This document shows positions 8,728 to 17,746 of a stretch of DNA of 64,000 nucleotides, piece by piece. The DNA is taken from contig JAAYSX010000060.1 in assembly GCA_012518255.1 (NCBI GenBank), forward strand, positions 35,084 through 99,083, written 5' to 3'. Within the stretch, counting starts at the first letter, position 1. The number at the start of each line of letters is the position of its first letter. The stretch comes from Candidatus Epulonipiscium sp. GTDB taxonomy: Bacteria > Bacillota > Clostridia > Lachnospirales > Cellulosilyticaceae. The translations under genes and the position numbers were made by a program. The notes beneath the pieces were generated by a model. It made no database searches. It saw only the letters and a program-made list of their open reading frames with translations, and was not told where the DNA came from.

Positions 8728-9828
8728 ATGAACAATCAAAGTAAACACTTTTTGCATGGCGGAGACCTTGACTCCATCTCCAGTGCATATGGAATACCAA
8801 GGGATGAGATAGTAGACTTTAGTGGTAATATTAACCCCCTTGGTATCTCTGGACTTGCAAAGAAGGAAATAGCAAATAACCTAGATCTAATCTCCACATA
8901 TCCAGATAGGAACTATCAATCACTTAGGGATAGTATCTCTGATTATGTAGAGGTAGATGCCAAACACATTATAGTTGGCAATGGATCTACTGAACTAATT
9001 TCCCTTATTATACAAATGAAAAAACCTAAAGACATCTTAATATTAGGTCCAACTTATTCCGAATACGAACGTGAATCTTCAATTGCAGGAAGTAATATTA
9101 AGTATGCCCAACTTAGGGAAGATAAAAACTTTAAACTTGATCTTAATGAAATTCTTGATCAACTTACTGATAATCTTGATATGTTTATTATTTGCAATCC
9201 AAATAATCCTACAAGTACAGCTATAAATGTAGATCAGCTTAAAATTATTTTAGATAGGTGCAAGGAAAAGGATATATTCCTTATGATTGATGAAACATAT
9301 GTAGAGTTTGCAGAAGATATGGAATCTATAACAGCTACTTCTTTAATCCCTGATTATGATAATTTATTTGTTTTAAGGGGAATTTCTAAATTTTTCTCAG
9401 CCCCGGGGCTTAGGCTAGGCTATGGTATGTCTTCTAATATGGAATTACTTGACCATATGAATAAACATAAAAATCCATGGACCATTAATATCCTAGCAAG
9501 CTTTGCTACCGAAATTATGCTAGGAGATAAAGATTATATAGAAAAAACCAAAACCATGTTTAATAAGCAAAGGGAATTTGTATATAAGGAATTGCTTTCC
9601 TTTAACAATATAAAAGTATATAAGCCAGAAGCAAACTTTGTACTCTTTAAGCTTTTAGACTCAGAAATTAAGGGATATAATGTTTTTGATAAAATGATAA
9701 AGAAAAAAATGCTAATTAGGGATGCCAGTAGTTTTCCCTTTTTAGATGATAGCTTCTTGAGATTTTGCTTCCTATTACCTGATCAAAACAAGGCATTAAT
9801 TGATGCCCTAAGAAAAGAAATTTCTTAA
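8728..9828 (+). CDS. CobD-like class I/II aminotransferase (threonine-phosphate decarboxylase or histidinol-phosphate aminotransferase family)
   Basis: 366 residues from ATG 8728, which has AGGAGG at 7 bases. An upstream in-frame codon at 8665 lies inside the promoter and is rejected. The N-terminus HGGDLDSISSAYGIPRDEI followed by VDFSGNINPLGIS is the hallmark of CobD (L-threonine-O-3-phosphate decarboxylase of cobalamin synthesis). The PLP lysine is in GISKFFSAPGLRLGYG (Lys221), with CNPNNPT at 156-162. No other cobalamin gene is in the window, so a HisC-like or other amino-acid role remains open. It is monocistronic: its own promoter and a terminator. Confidence 0.75.
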   Translation: MNNQSKHFLHGGDLDSISSAYGIPRDEIVDFSGNINPLGISGLAKKEIANNLDLISTYPDRNYQSLRDSISDYVEVDAKHIIVGNGSTELISLIIQMKKPKDILILGPTYSEYERESSIAGSNIKYAQLREDKNFKLDLNEILDQLTDNLDMFIICNPNNPTSTAINVDQLKIILDRCKEKDIFLMIDETYVEFAEDMESITATSLIPDYDNLFVLRGISKFFSAPGLRLGYGMSSNMELLDHMNKHKNPWTINILASFATEIMLGDKDYIEKTKTMFNKQREFVYKELLSFNNIKVYKPEANFVLFKLLDSEIKGYNVFDKMIKKKMLIRDASSFPFLDDSFLRFCFLLPDQNKALIDALRKEIS

Positions 9829-9833
9829 ATCAA

Positions 9834-9870
9834 AAAAACTTCCTTTTATAAACTATAAAAGGAAGTTTTT
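9834..9870. terminator. Terminator after the CobD-like gene
   Basis: Perfect 17-base inverted repeat (AAAAACTTCCTTTTATA, loop AAC, and its complement) ending in a T run; it can serve both converging genes. Confidence 0.85.
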
Positions 9871-9884
9871 ATAAAAATAATATT

Positions 9885-10211
9885 TTATTCTGGTAATTCT
9901 ATTTGCTCATCTTCTTCATCTTCTAGCATTATTTCTACATGCTCAACTTCGTAGTCTTCGTCTTCAAAATCCTCATCTTCATCTTCATAATCAAATTCCA
10001 AATTCTCGAAGTCTTCATCATCAAAATAATCGAAGTAGTCTTCCATATCTCTTTTTCTTTTGTTGCAAACCCATAATGTTATTGCAACCAACGAGCATAT
10101 AATAGAAACTCCTATTCCAAGCCAGATCCACTTGGATTGTTTCTCTTTTTTGTTCATAAAACCTCTTACTTCATCCATTGTTAATGGCATATCTTTTACC
10201 CATCTTTTCAT
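9885..10211 (-). CDS. Single-pass membrane protein with acidic tail
   Basis: 108 residues from ATG 10211 (AAGGAGC 7 bases upstream; the GTG at 10229 is less likely). Residues 1-28 are basic and soluble (MKRWVKDMPLTMDEVRGFM), one membrane segment follows (about 30-51, WIWLGIGVSIICSLVAITLWV), then KRKR, and the last 50 residues are almost entirely Asp/Glu with aromatic residues. Topology by the positive-inside rule is ambiguous because there are basic residues on both sides. I do not recognise the family. It follows metA by 82 bases on the same strand. Confidence 0.65.
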   Translation of the reverse strand: MKRWVKDMPLTMDEVRGFMNKKEKQSKWIWLGIGVSIICSLVAITLWVCNKRKRDMEDYFDYFDDEDFENLEFDYEDEDEDFEDEDYEVEHVEIMLEDEEDEQIELPE

Positions 10212-10293
10212 GATATGTGCTCCTTTCACTTGTCTCTAACTTCCCTTATTATACCAAGAAACTCTGGTAAATACAAGAAAATCACTTTGTTTA

Positions 10294-11208
10294 TCATTTA
10301 ATATTATTTAAATTGTATGGTGTTACTTGATACACATAGTAGTTTAACCAATTAGAGAATAAAATATAAGCGTGTGAACGCCAATTAACGACAGGTTTCC
10401 TTGTAATATCATCATTTTCATAATAGTTTTCTGGCATATTAATAGGCAAATTCTTGGCTAAATCTCTTTTATACTCACTTTCTAACGTTCTTCTATCATA
10501 TTCCGAGTGGCCTGTTGCAAAAATTTGTCTACCATCTTTTGAAATAATTAAAGCTGCACCTGCTTCCTTAGAACTTAGTAGCACTTGCAAATCTTTAACT
10601 TCTTCTATATCTTCCATCCTTACCTCTGAATGGCGTGAATGTGGTATCCACACTAAGTCATCTAGGCCTTGTAGAATCTTTTCATGGTTATGTCTAACAT
10701 GAGGAAATATACCAAATAATTTATCTTCTAGTGGATATTTTTTTATCCCATAATGGTAATATAAGGCTGCCTGGGCTCCCCAACAAATATGAAGAGTTGA
10801 GGTTACATGAGTCTTAGTCCATTCCATAATCTCCTTGAGTTCTTCCCAGTAGGCAACATCCTCAAATTCTAGCATTTCTACAGGCGCACCTGTAATAATC
10901 ATACCATCAAATTTTTGTTTTTTTATTTCTGGGTAAGTTTTATAAAATTCTTGTAAATACTCAGGAGCTGTATTCTTAGATTCATGGGACGTAGGATGTA
11001 GGAATGTTACTTCTATTTGTAGCGGTGTATTACTAAGTAACCTTAAAAGCTGCACTTCCGTATCTTGCTTAATAGGCATTAGGTTTAGAACTACTATCTT
11101 AAGCTCACGAATATCCTGAGTAATTGCTCGTTCTTCTTTCATAACAAATATCTGCTCTTTTTCCAAAATTTCAACTGCAGGCAAGTTGTTAGCTACTTTA
11201 ACTGGCAT
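10294..11208 (-). CDS. metA: Homoserine O-acetyltransferase (MetA family)
   Basis: 304 residues, full length for MetA. It acylates homoserine in methionine synthesis. The catalytic Cys142 sits in HICWGAQA, with the His of ATGHSEYD near residue 235 completing the site. Residue 111, the acyl-CoA selector known from work on this family, is Glu ([10 protein letters not shown]), which predicts acetyl-CoA rather than succinyl-CoA. The start has AAGGAGGA 6 bases upstream. I looked for a SAM riboswitch or T-box upstream; the 116-base gap to the divergent methyltransferase gene is too short and shows none. Confidence 0.95.
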   Translation of the reverse strand: MPVKVANNLPAVEILEKEQIFVMKEERAITQDIRELKIVVLNLMPIKQDTEVQLLRLLSNTPLQIEVTFLHPTSHESKNTAPEYLQEFYKTYPEIKKQKFDGMIITGAPVEMLEFEDVAYWEELKEIMEWTKTHVTSTLHICWGAQAALYYHYGIKKYPLEDKLFGIFPHVRHNHEKILQGLDDLVWIPHSRHSEVRMEDIEEVKDLQVLLSSKEAGAALIISKDGRQIFATGHSEYDRRTLESEYKRDLAKNLPINMPENYYENDDITRKPVVNWRSHAYILFSNWLNYYVYQVTPYNLNNIK

Positions 11209-11277
11209 GACTTCCTCCTTTTAAATCATCATAAAATTTATTGTACCCTATATATAGTCTGTTGTAAATACTATGAG

Positions 11278-11305
11278 TTGTTGATATCATACAATGTGGT
11301 ATAAT
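11278..11305 (+). promoter_or_regulatory. Promoter of the THUMP methyltransferase gene
   Basis: TTGTTG (11278-11283), 16 bases, TATAAT (11300-11305) with an extended -10 TGG in front; about 20 bases before the start codon. Confidence 0.5.
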
Positions 11306-11324
11306 AAATAAAAAAGGTGGTTAT

Positions 11325-12470
11325 ATGAAAATTTTTGACTTAATAGCAACGTCTACCTTTGGCATAGAGGCCATTGTCCGTCGTGAGGTAGAAGATTTAG
11401 GATATAATATTACAAATGTTTCAGATGGTAAGGTTACTTATACGGCTGATGCCGAAGGAATTGCCTTATCTAATTTATGGCTAAGAAGTGCTGATAGGGT
11501 CCTACTTAAGATGGGTGAATTTAAGGCAACAAGTTTTGAGGCCTTGTATAACCTTACTTATGATTTGCCCTGGGAAAAATGGATTACCCAAGATGCAAAG
11601 TTTACTGTAACTGGTAAGTCTGTTAAATCAGGACTATATAGTGTTCCTGACTGTCAATCAATTGTAAAAAAAGCTATAGTTGATAGGCTTAGTAAACATT
11701 ATAATATAAAATGGTTTCCCGAAACTGGGCCAGAATATACTGTTCAGGTATCTATCTTAAAGGATATAGCTACCCTTACTATAGATACAACTGGTAGTGT
11801 GGGCCTTCATAAACGTGGATATAGGGATAAACAAGGGGGAGCCCCACTAAAAGAAACTTTGGCTGCTGCACTTATACAGATTAGCTACTGGAATAAGGAC
11901 CGTACCCTTTATGATCCTTTTTGCGGGTCAGGTACAATTCCAATTGAAGCTGCTATGATTGCAAGAAATATTGCACCAGGACTTAATAGAGAATTCGCTT
12001 CCTCACACTGGCCCCAGCTTGGGGATAAATTATGGAAGGAAGTTAGGCAAGAAGCATATGATAGTATAGATTTAGATACAAAGCTAAGTATCCATGCTTC
12101 AGATATTGATAGGCATGGTATATCTGTTGCTAAAGAAAATGCAGCTTCTGCTGGCGTAGATGATTGTATATCTTTCTTTGTTAAATCAGTACACAAAAGC
12201 CAATTACCTCGGTATAATTATGGGGTAGTTATAACGAACCCACCCTATGGTAAACGTCTTAGTGAAAGGGAACAAGTCCAGGAACTTCACAAGTCACTAG
12301 CTAATATGTTAAATACTGATCCTACCTGGTCATCATATATAATTACTTCCCAAAATACCTTGGAATCAGATTTTGGAAAGAAGGTTAATAAAAGAAGAAA
12401 ACTCTTTAATGGGCGTATTCCAGTTGAATTCTATCAGTACTTTGGACCCCGCCCTCCAAGAAAAGAATAA
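11325..12470 (+). CDS. THUMP-domain class I RNA methyltransferase (RlmL/YpsC-type)
   Basis: 381 residues. The N-terminal ferredoxin-like/THUMP region (about 1-155) is followed by an SAM-dependent methylase domain: DPFCGSGTIPIEAA (197-210) binds SAM and NPPYGKRL (305-312) is the N6/N2-methylase catalytic motif. This architecture and size equal the gram-positive YpsC proteins, related to the N-terminal half of E. coli RlmL (23S rRNA m2G2445). The C-terminal RlmK half is absent, as usual in Firmicutes. The substrate is inferred from the family. Start: AAAGGTGG at 6 bases. Confidence 0.88.
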   Translation: MKIFDLIATSTFGIEAIVRREVEDLGYNITNVSDGKVTYTADAEGIALSNLWLRSADRVLLKMGEFKATSFEALYNLTYDLPWEKWITQDAKFTVTGKSVKSGLYSVPDCQSIVKKAIVDRLSKHYNIKWFPETGPEYTVQVSILKDIATLTIDTTGSVGLHKRGYRDKQGGAPLKETLAAALIQISYWNKDRTLYDPFCGSGTIPIEAAMIARNIAPGLNREFASSHWPQLGDKLWKEVRQEAYDSIDLDTKLSIHASDIDRHGISVAKENAASAGVDDCISFFVKSVHKSQLPRYNYGVVITNPPYGKRLSEREQVQELHKSLANMLNTDPTWSSYIITSQNTLESDFGKKVNKRRKLFNGRIPVEFYQYFGPRPPRKE

Positions 12471-12475
12471 AAAAA

Positions 12476-12506
12476 TAGTGGTTAATGCACCCAACATTAA
12501 CCACTA
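12476..12506. terminator. Bidirectional terminator between converging genes
   Basis: TAGTGGTTAATG, 7-base loop, and its exact complement, followed by a short T run (ACTTTTTAT) on the plus side and AAAAA/TTTTT on the other. Confidence 0.8.
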
Positions 12507-12510
12507 CTTT

Positions 12511-13317
12511 TTATAATTTTTGCGCTCCATATGTCTGGGCAATTAAACTTAACTCATAGTTAAATTCTTGCAGGGATTCTACATCCCCTTCTTCCCAAAG
12601 AGCCCAAAATCTTTCATACAATTCATGCATATCCTTACCACCAGAAATCTCAGTTAGGCCTTTAATATTATCAAATATATCTGAGACAATATTAGATTCA
12701 GTCTGGAATCTCTTCTGGGCTTCTGTTACTTCCTTCCTTATTGCCGCCATTTCCTGATCTAGAAGGTAGGCTGCTTCTGCTGCCTTGCTTATCCTTTCTT
12801 CTATATGTTTTGGCATGTTCTTTTTATATTTGTATCTTAACGAATGTTCTATAGTTGCCCAAAAATTCATGGCTAGGGTCCTTATTTGAATTTCTGCAAA
12901 TATTATTTTTTCACCAAAGGCTGTCTGGATTGGGTATTTAATAATCATATGAAAACTTCTATAACCACTACTTTTCATATTTTCTATATAGTCCCGCTCT
13001 TCTACTATAAATAAATCCTTTCCATCCCTTCTCCTTATAATATCAACAACCTTATATATATCTCCTACAAACTGGCACATAATTCTTATACCAGCTATAT
13101 CTTCAATCTCTTCTTCTATATTCTCTAAGGCTATGTTCTTTTTCTTTGATTTTTCTATAATGCTTGATATTGCTTTCACCCTACCTGTAACATATTCAAT
13201 AGGTGAATATTCTTCTAGTAATCTATATTCATTTTTGATACTTGTAAATTTAACTTCTAATTCCTCTACTGCCTGTTCATAAGGAATAAGTATACGTTTC
13301 CACTCCCACATTTCCAT
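12511..13317 (-). CDS. Small alarmone synthetase (RelA/SpoT synthetase domain only)
   Basis: 268 residues from ATG 13317 (AAGGTGG 7 bases upstream; GTG at 13329 also possible). It would make (p)ppGpp from ATP and GDP/GTP. Synthetase motifs are present: YSPIEYVTGRVKS-like region (about 38-52), DIAGIRI, DYIENMKSSGYRSFHMII and AEIQIRTLAMNFWATIEH. There is no HD hydrolase, TGS or ACT domain, so it is a stand-alone SAS like RelQ/RelP (YjbM/YwaC). The C-terminal helix region is longer than in the second copy at 58956. Cytosolic; it probably responds to wall or alkaline stress as in Bacillus, which is inference. Confidence 0.88.
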   Translation of the reverse strand: MEMWEWKRILIPYEQAVEELEVKFTSIKNEYRLLEEYSPIEYVTGRVKAISSIIEKSKKKNIALENIEEEIEDIAGIRIMCQFVGDIYKVVDIIRRRDGKDLFIVEERDYIENMKSSGYRSFHMIIKYPIQTAFGEKIIFAEIQIRTLAMNFWATIEHSLRYKYKKNMPKHIEERISKAAEAAYLLDQEMAAIRKEVTEAQKRFQTESNIVSDIFDNIKGLTEISGGKDMHELYERFWALWEEGDVESLQEFNYELSLIAQTYGAQKL

Positions 13318-13451
13318 CCCTATCACCACCTTAACTAACTTATATTATATCAAACTACTATCTTAATTCAATAAAGCTAATAGATATAATGTACATATTT
13401 ACTATACTTTTTTCATATATTGTACAAACACCTATGTGAAAGAGGGATACT

Positions 13452-14978
13452 ATGCCAAAAAACACTCTTGTAATAAGCACCTTAATTCTGACTTTAGCAA
13501 GTTTTATTACCCGTATTTTTGGGTTTATCTTCCGTATATATATGTCTAATGTTATGGGCGCTGAAGCCCTGGGTCTATATCAGCTTGTTTTTCCTATTTT
13601 TATCTTAGCCTGGACAATATCTGCAGCTGGTATTTCAATTGCTGTTTCCCAGCTTGTAGCTACCGAAACCGGCAAGGGCCAAAGTGGAAATGCCCTACGC
13701 ATTGCTAGGATAGCTATTTACCTTTCCCTATCAATAGGGATTGTTTTATCTATTATTTTATATGTATTTGCTGAATTTATTGCTATCTCCATTATACGTG
13801 AACCTAATACTATATTATCTCTTAGAATTTTAAGCTCTTGTATCCCTTTTATGGCAGTTTCATCAAGTATCAAAGGTTATTTTTATGGTAAGCAGGAAAT
13901 GGGAAAGCCTGCTATTAGCCAGGTCATTGAGCAATCCGCTAGAATGTTAACTGTCTTCTTCTTTACTGGCTTTTTTGTATCTAAGGGCTTAGAATATGCC
14001 TGCGCTTTAGCTGTACTTGGTATATCTATTGGCGAAATTATATCTTTTTTCTATGCTTATATAGTATATAAAAAAGATACTAATAAGAGAATTGTGTCTA
14101 AAGCCACACTTCCTAATCATAGGGCTCTTTTGCTTCTTTTGTCCTTTGCGCTTCCCCTTACTATAAACAGGGTAATTACTTCCTTACTACAGTCTATAGA
14201 AAATATACTTATACCTATTAAATTGCAGGAATTTGGTCTAACAAACCATCAGGCCCTAAGTGTGTATGGCCAGTTTACAGGGATGACTATGCCCCTTATA
14301 TTCTTCCCATCTGTTGTTACTGCCTCACTTGCAACAGCCCTTACCCCTGCAGTATCTCATGCAAGGGCCTCGAGTAATCAAAGGCAACTGCAATTTACGG
14401 TTTCTAAGACTATCCAGTTTGCACTACTCATTGGTATAGGATCTACCGCCTTGTTTATGTCCTTGCCACACGAAATTGCCCTGACACTTTATAATGAACC
14501 CGATGTTGGTAATATGCTATATTACCTTTCATTTATCTGCCCCTTTTTCTACCTCCAGTCAACCCTACTTGGAGTTTTAAATGGGCTTGGCAAGCAAATG
14601 GAGCTCCTAATAAGTAGCATTGCAGGATCCTTAATCTGCATAGCTATTATTTATTTTGTAGTACCTTATAAGGGTCTTATTGGTTTTATAGCAGGACTTA
14701 TAATTTCCTCTTCCTTTGTGACTCTTTTGCACCTATCAAATGTACTTAAATATACATCTATACCTATTGATATAGTTAATTGGATTTTAAAACCAGCCCT
14801 AGCAGCTTCTGCTGGCGCCTTAACTGTTAGGTATATCTTGCATGCCTATTTACTAAATTACTTTTCCCTGCGTATATCCACCTTTAGCGCTATTGGGGCC
14901 CTAGGTGTATTCTACATATCTCTCCTATTTATATTAGGTTCCCTAACCTTAGATGATATTAAAATTTTTAGTAGCTAG
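13452..14978 (+). CDS. Stage V sporulation protein B-like flippase
   Basis: 508 residues, about 14 membrane segments, the size of SpoVB. Signatures: TLILTLASFITRIFGFIFRI, AGISIAVSQLVATETG and the SSIKGYFYGKQEMGKPAISQ loop that parallels the other flippase here. SpoVB is needed for cortex peptidoglycan synthesis in the mother cell; other paralogues export polymers during growth. The gene diverges from the alarmone synthetase, and its TAG abuts the TAA of rarA with no base between, so the two converging transcripts must overlap. Start supported by GAGGG upstream. Confidence 0.85.
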   Translation: MPKNTLVISTLILTLASFITRIFGFIFRIYMSNVMGAEALGLYQLVFPIFILAWTISAAGISIAVSQLVATETGKGQSGNALRIARIAIYLSLSIGIVLSIILYVFAEFIAISIIREPNTILSLRILSSCIPFMAVSSSIKGYFYGKQEMGKPAISQVIEQSARMLTVFFFTGFFVSKGLEYACALAVLGISIGEIISFFYAYIVYKKDTNKRIVSKATLPNHRALLLLLSFALPLTINRVITSLLQSIENILIPIKLQEFGLTNHQALSVYGQFTGMTMPLIFFPSVVTASLATALTPAVSHARASSNQRQLQFTVSKTIQFALLIGIGSTALFMSLPHEIALTLYNEPDVGNMLYYLSFICPFFYLQSTLLGVLNGLGKQMELLISSIAGSLICIAIIYFVVPYKGLIGFIAGLIISSSFVTLLHLSNVLKYTSIPIDIVNWILKPALAASAGALTVRYILHAYLLNYFSLRISTFSAIGALGVFYISLLFILGSLTLDDIKIFSS

Positions 14979-16244
14979 TTAATCTTTCTGATAGTAGACA
15001 GTACCTTCCAGTTCCTTAGGTAGGTACTGCTGCTCTACATATGCGCCTGGATAATCATGGGGGTACTTGTATCCCTTCCCCCTCCCAAGCTTAGCAGCCC
15101 CCTTGTAATGACTATCCCTAAGATGGTCTGGTACACCTTCAATCTGGATGTTTTTAACATCTTGCAAGGCCTTATCAATTGCTATATAGGCTGCATTACT
15201 CTTGGGTGCTAGGGCAACATAGCTTGCTGCTTGAGATAATATAATCCTTCCTTCTGGCATACCAATCCTCTCTAGGGCCAGCATTGCATTAGTTGCTATA
15301 ACAAGAGCCTGAGGGTCCGCATTACCTACATCTTCTGCTGCGCATATAATAATACGTCTTGCTATAAACTTAGGGTCTTCGCCTGCATATATCATCCTAG
15401 CCAAATAGTATATTGTTGCATCTGGGTCTGATCCCCTCATGCTCTTTATAAAGGCAGATATTGTATCATAATGCTGGTCACCGCCCTTATCATATCCTAT
15501 TGCCCTTTTTTGTATACATTCCTGGGCAACTTCCAAAGTAATTTCAATCTTACCTTTTTCATTTCTTTTAGTTGTCATCACTGCAAGTTCCACCGCATTT
15601 AAGGCAGCCCTTGCATCGCCATTAGCTATTTCCGCTAGGAATTCTAAGGCATCCTCATTAATAATGGCATCATAAACTCCTAATCCTCTTTCATTATTAG
15701 TAAGGGCTTCCTTAATTAGCTTTTTTATATCTTCATTATTAAGGGGATAAAGCTCAAATATCTGGGACCTAGAAATTAAAGCTCCATTTACCTCAAAATA
15801 AGGATTTTCCGTTGTTGCCCCTATTAAGATAACTGTACCATCTTCCACATGTGGCAGCAGTGCATCTTGCTGGGCCTTATTAAACCTGTGTATTTCATCA
15901 ATAAACAAAATAGTCTTTTTTCCATTCATTCCGTAGGATGTCTTAGCATCATCTATGGCCTTTACAATATCTTTTTTGCCTGATGTAGTTGCGTTAAGTT
16001 CCACAAAATTTGCCTTAGTAGTATTAGCTATAATCTGGGCTAGTGTAGTTTTTCCAGTGCCTGGTGGACCATAAAAAATAATAGACCTAAGCTGGTCTGA
16101 TGCAATAGCCCTATATAATAATTTGTCCTGGCCAATTATATGTTCCTGACCTACAAACTCCTCCAAACTGGTAGGCCTGATTCTGGCAGCCAAAGGAGAT
16201 TCTTTTTTCCTATTTTCACTATGCATATAATCAAATAAATCCAT
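14979..16244 (-). CDS. rarA: Replication-associated recombination protein A
   Basis: 421 residues, a clamp-loader-like AAA+ ATPase (RarA/MgsA) acting at stalled forks. Walker A GPPGTGKTT (59-67), Walker B ILFIDEIHRF (112-121), sensor-1 region LIGATTENPYFEVNGALISR, and the C-terminal family motif DSHYKGAAKLGRGKGYKYPHD. Start ATG 16244 with GAGAGGTG upstream. It converges on the spoVB-like gene without a gap or terminator. Confidence 0.95.
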   Translation of the reverse strand: MDLFDYMHSENRKKESPLAARIRPTSLEEFVGQEHIIGQDKLLYRAIASDQLRSIIFYGPPGTGKTTLAQIIANTTKANFVELNATTSGKKDIVKAIDDAKTSYGMNGKKTILFIDEIHRFNKAQQDALLPHVEDGTVILIGATTENPYFEVNGALISRSQIFELYPLNNEDIKKLIKEALTNNERGLGVYDAIINEDALEFLAEIANGDARAALNAVELAVMTTKRNEKGKIEITLEVAQECIQKRAIGYDKGGDQHYDTISAFIKSMRGSDPDATIYYLARMIYAGEDPKFIARRIIICAAEDVGNADPQALVIATNAMLALERIGMPEGRIILSQAASYVALAPKSNAAYIAIDKALQDVKNIQIEGVPDHLRDSHYKGAAKLGRGKGYKYPHDYPGAYVEQQYLPKELEGTVYYQKD

Positions 16245-16316
16245 ATCTTCACCTCTCCCCTATTGTATCATAGATGGGGACTGACCCCCAACAATTCTGA
16301 CAACTCCATTTAGCTA

Positions 16317-16344
16317 TTGACATATGGTCATCATATGCTATAGT
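16317..16344 (+). promoter_or_regulatory. Sigma-A promoter of lysA
   Basis: TTGACA (16317-16322), 16 bases, TATAGT (16339-16344), 26 bases before the start codon. I see no lysine riboswitch: the leader is too short. Confidence 0.7.
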
Positions 16345-16370
16345 TAATTTTGAAAAGGAGGCCATGAATT

Positions 16371-17642
16371 ATGAACAATATTGGCAATCAATTTACAGAT
16401 AAGTACAACTTTTACGGAATATATACTCCATTTGAATTACTAGAAGCTCATGGGAGCCCCTTATATGTATATAATGAGAATATCCTAAGGACAAGATGTC
16501 GTGAAATTAAGAACCTTGTAAGCTACGAAAATTTCACGCCCCATTATTCTATAAAGGCTAATTCAAATCCATCTTTACTGCGTATTATAAGAGAAGAAGG
16601 CCTTCACGGGGATGTTGTATCTCCTGGGGAACTTTATCTTGCTTTAAAAGCTGGATTTACCAGTGATGAATTGTTTTTTATTCCTAATAATGTTAATGAT
16701 GAAGAAATGCAGTATGCTATTGATAATGATGTCTTAATTAGCATGGACTCTATTTCTCAGCTTGAAAGATATGGGAAACTTAATCCTAACGGAAAAGTAG
16801 CAATTCGTTTTAACCCTGGGGTTGGAGCAGGCCACTCAGCTAAGGTGGTTACTGGGGGAGAAAATACAAAGTTTGGAGTAGATAGTACTGATATTAATAA
16901 GGTAAAGAAAGTGCTTAAGGAATATAATCTAAGATTAGTTGGAATTAACCAACATATAGGGTCCTTATTTATGGAGGCTGAGCCTTACCTCGAAGGTGTT
17001 AAGTCAATCTTTGAAATTGCTAAAGAGTTTGAGGGCTTAGAATTTGTAGACCTAGGTGGTGGCTTTGGAATACCTTACAAAAAACAGGCTGGTGAGGAAA
17101 GACTTAACCTCGAAGAGCTTGGTAGGGAGTTAGACAAATTAATCCTAAATTTCACCAAGGAATATGGTAGCCAGGTTAACATACAAATCGAACCCGGACG
17201 CTATATTGCAGCAGAATGCGGCATCCTACTGGGAACTGTCAACGCTATTAAACATAGCTATGGTAGAAAATACATAGGAACTGACCTAGGATTTAATGTC
17301 CTACAAAGACCTATGGCCTACGGATCCCATCATGATATAGAGGTTTATTATAAGGATACTTCCCAGTTTTTATTTGGAGAAAGGCCAGCAAATGAAGAGG
17401 TTACTGTTGTTGGTAATATCTGCGAAAGCGGGGATATCATTGCAGAAAACAGGACTCTTCCTCAGATATTTGAAGGGGATATTCTTGGTGTTATGGATGC
17501 AGGTGCATACGGATTTTCCATGTCCTCTAGCTATAATAGTAGGCCAAGGCCAGCAGAAATTTTAATCTCATCTGGTGGCAATAAGAATGTTATTAGAACC
17601 AGAGATACCCTAGAAGATCTAGCACGTAATTTCCTTAAATAA
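16371..17642 (+). CDS. lysA: Diaminopimelate decarboxylase
   Basis: 423 residues. Last step of lysine synthesis, meso-diaminopimelate to L-lysine, fold-type III PLP enzyme. PLP lysine in HYSIKANSNPSLL (Lys62); GSLFMEAEPY, the phosphate-binding LGGGFGIPY, EPGRYI and the second-subunit motif GNICESGDII with DAGAYGFSMSS near the end are all present. Start ATG 16371 with AAAGGAGG at 9 bases; an overlapping out-of-frame ATG lies at 16364. Monocistronic with its own strong promoter and terminator. Confidence 0.95.
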   Translation: MNNIGNQFTDKYNFYGIYTPFELLEAHGSPLYVYNENILRTRCREIKNLVSYENFTPHYSIKANSNPSLLRIIREEGLHGDVVSPGELYLALKAGFTSDELFFIPNNVNDEEMQYAIDNDVLISMDSISQLERYGKLNPNGKVAIRFNPGVGAGHSAKVVTGGENTKFGVDSTDINKVKKVLKEYNLRLVGINQHIGSLFMEAEPYLEGVKSIFEIAKEFEGLEFVDLGGGFGIPYKKQAGEERLNLEELGRELDKLILNFTKEYGSQVNIQIEPGRYIAAECGILLGTVNAIKHSYGRKYIGTDLGFNVLQRPMAYGSHHDIEVYYKDTSQFLFGERPANEEVTVVGNICESGDIIAENRTLPQIFEGDILGVMDAGAYGFSMSSSYNSRPRPAEILISSGGNKNVIRTRDTLEDLARNFLK

Positions 17643-17668
17643 GTTTAAATTTAATATTTTGAACACCA

Positions 17669-17711
17669 AAAAAGGCTCTGATTACTTGTTTTATGTAATC
17701 AAAGCCTTTTT
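17669..17711. terminator. Terminator after lysA
   Basis: 17-base inverted repeat with one mismatch (AAAAAGGCTCTGATTAC versus GTAATCAAAGCCTTTTT), T run on both strands; serves lysA and the converging MFS gene. Confidence 0.85.
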
Positions 17712-17746
17712 CTCTACTTAGAAACTAGTTTTGTCCCAGCCTCTTT

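Noticed and set aside
11209..11324. Possible SAM riboswitch or T-box before metA.
   Set aside because: Only 116 bases separate it from the divergent gene; no S-box core, no T-box core and no terminator were seen.
16275..16291. GGGGACTGACCCCC-like palindrome before lysA as a terminator for rarA.
   Set aside because: It lies upstream of the rarA start, not after its stop, and has no T run; it is more likely another small repeat fragment.
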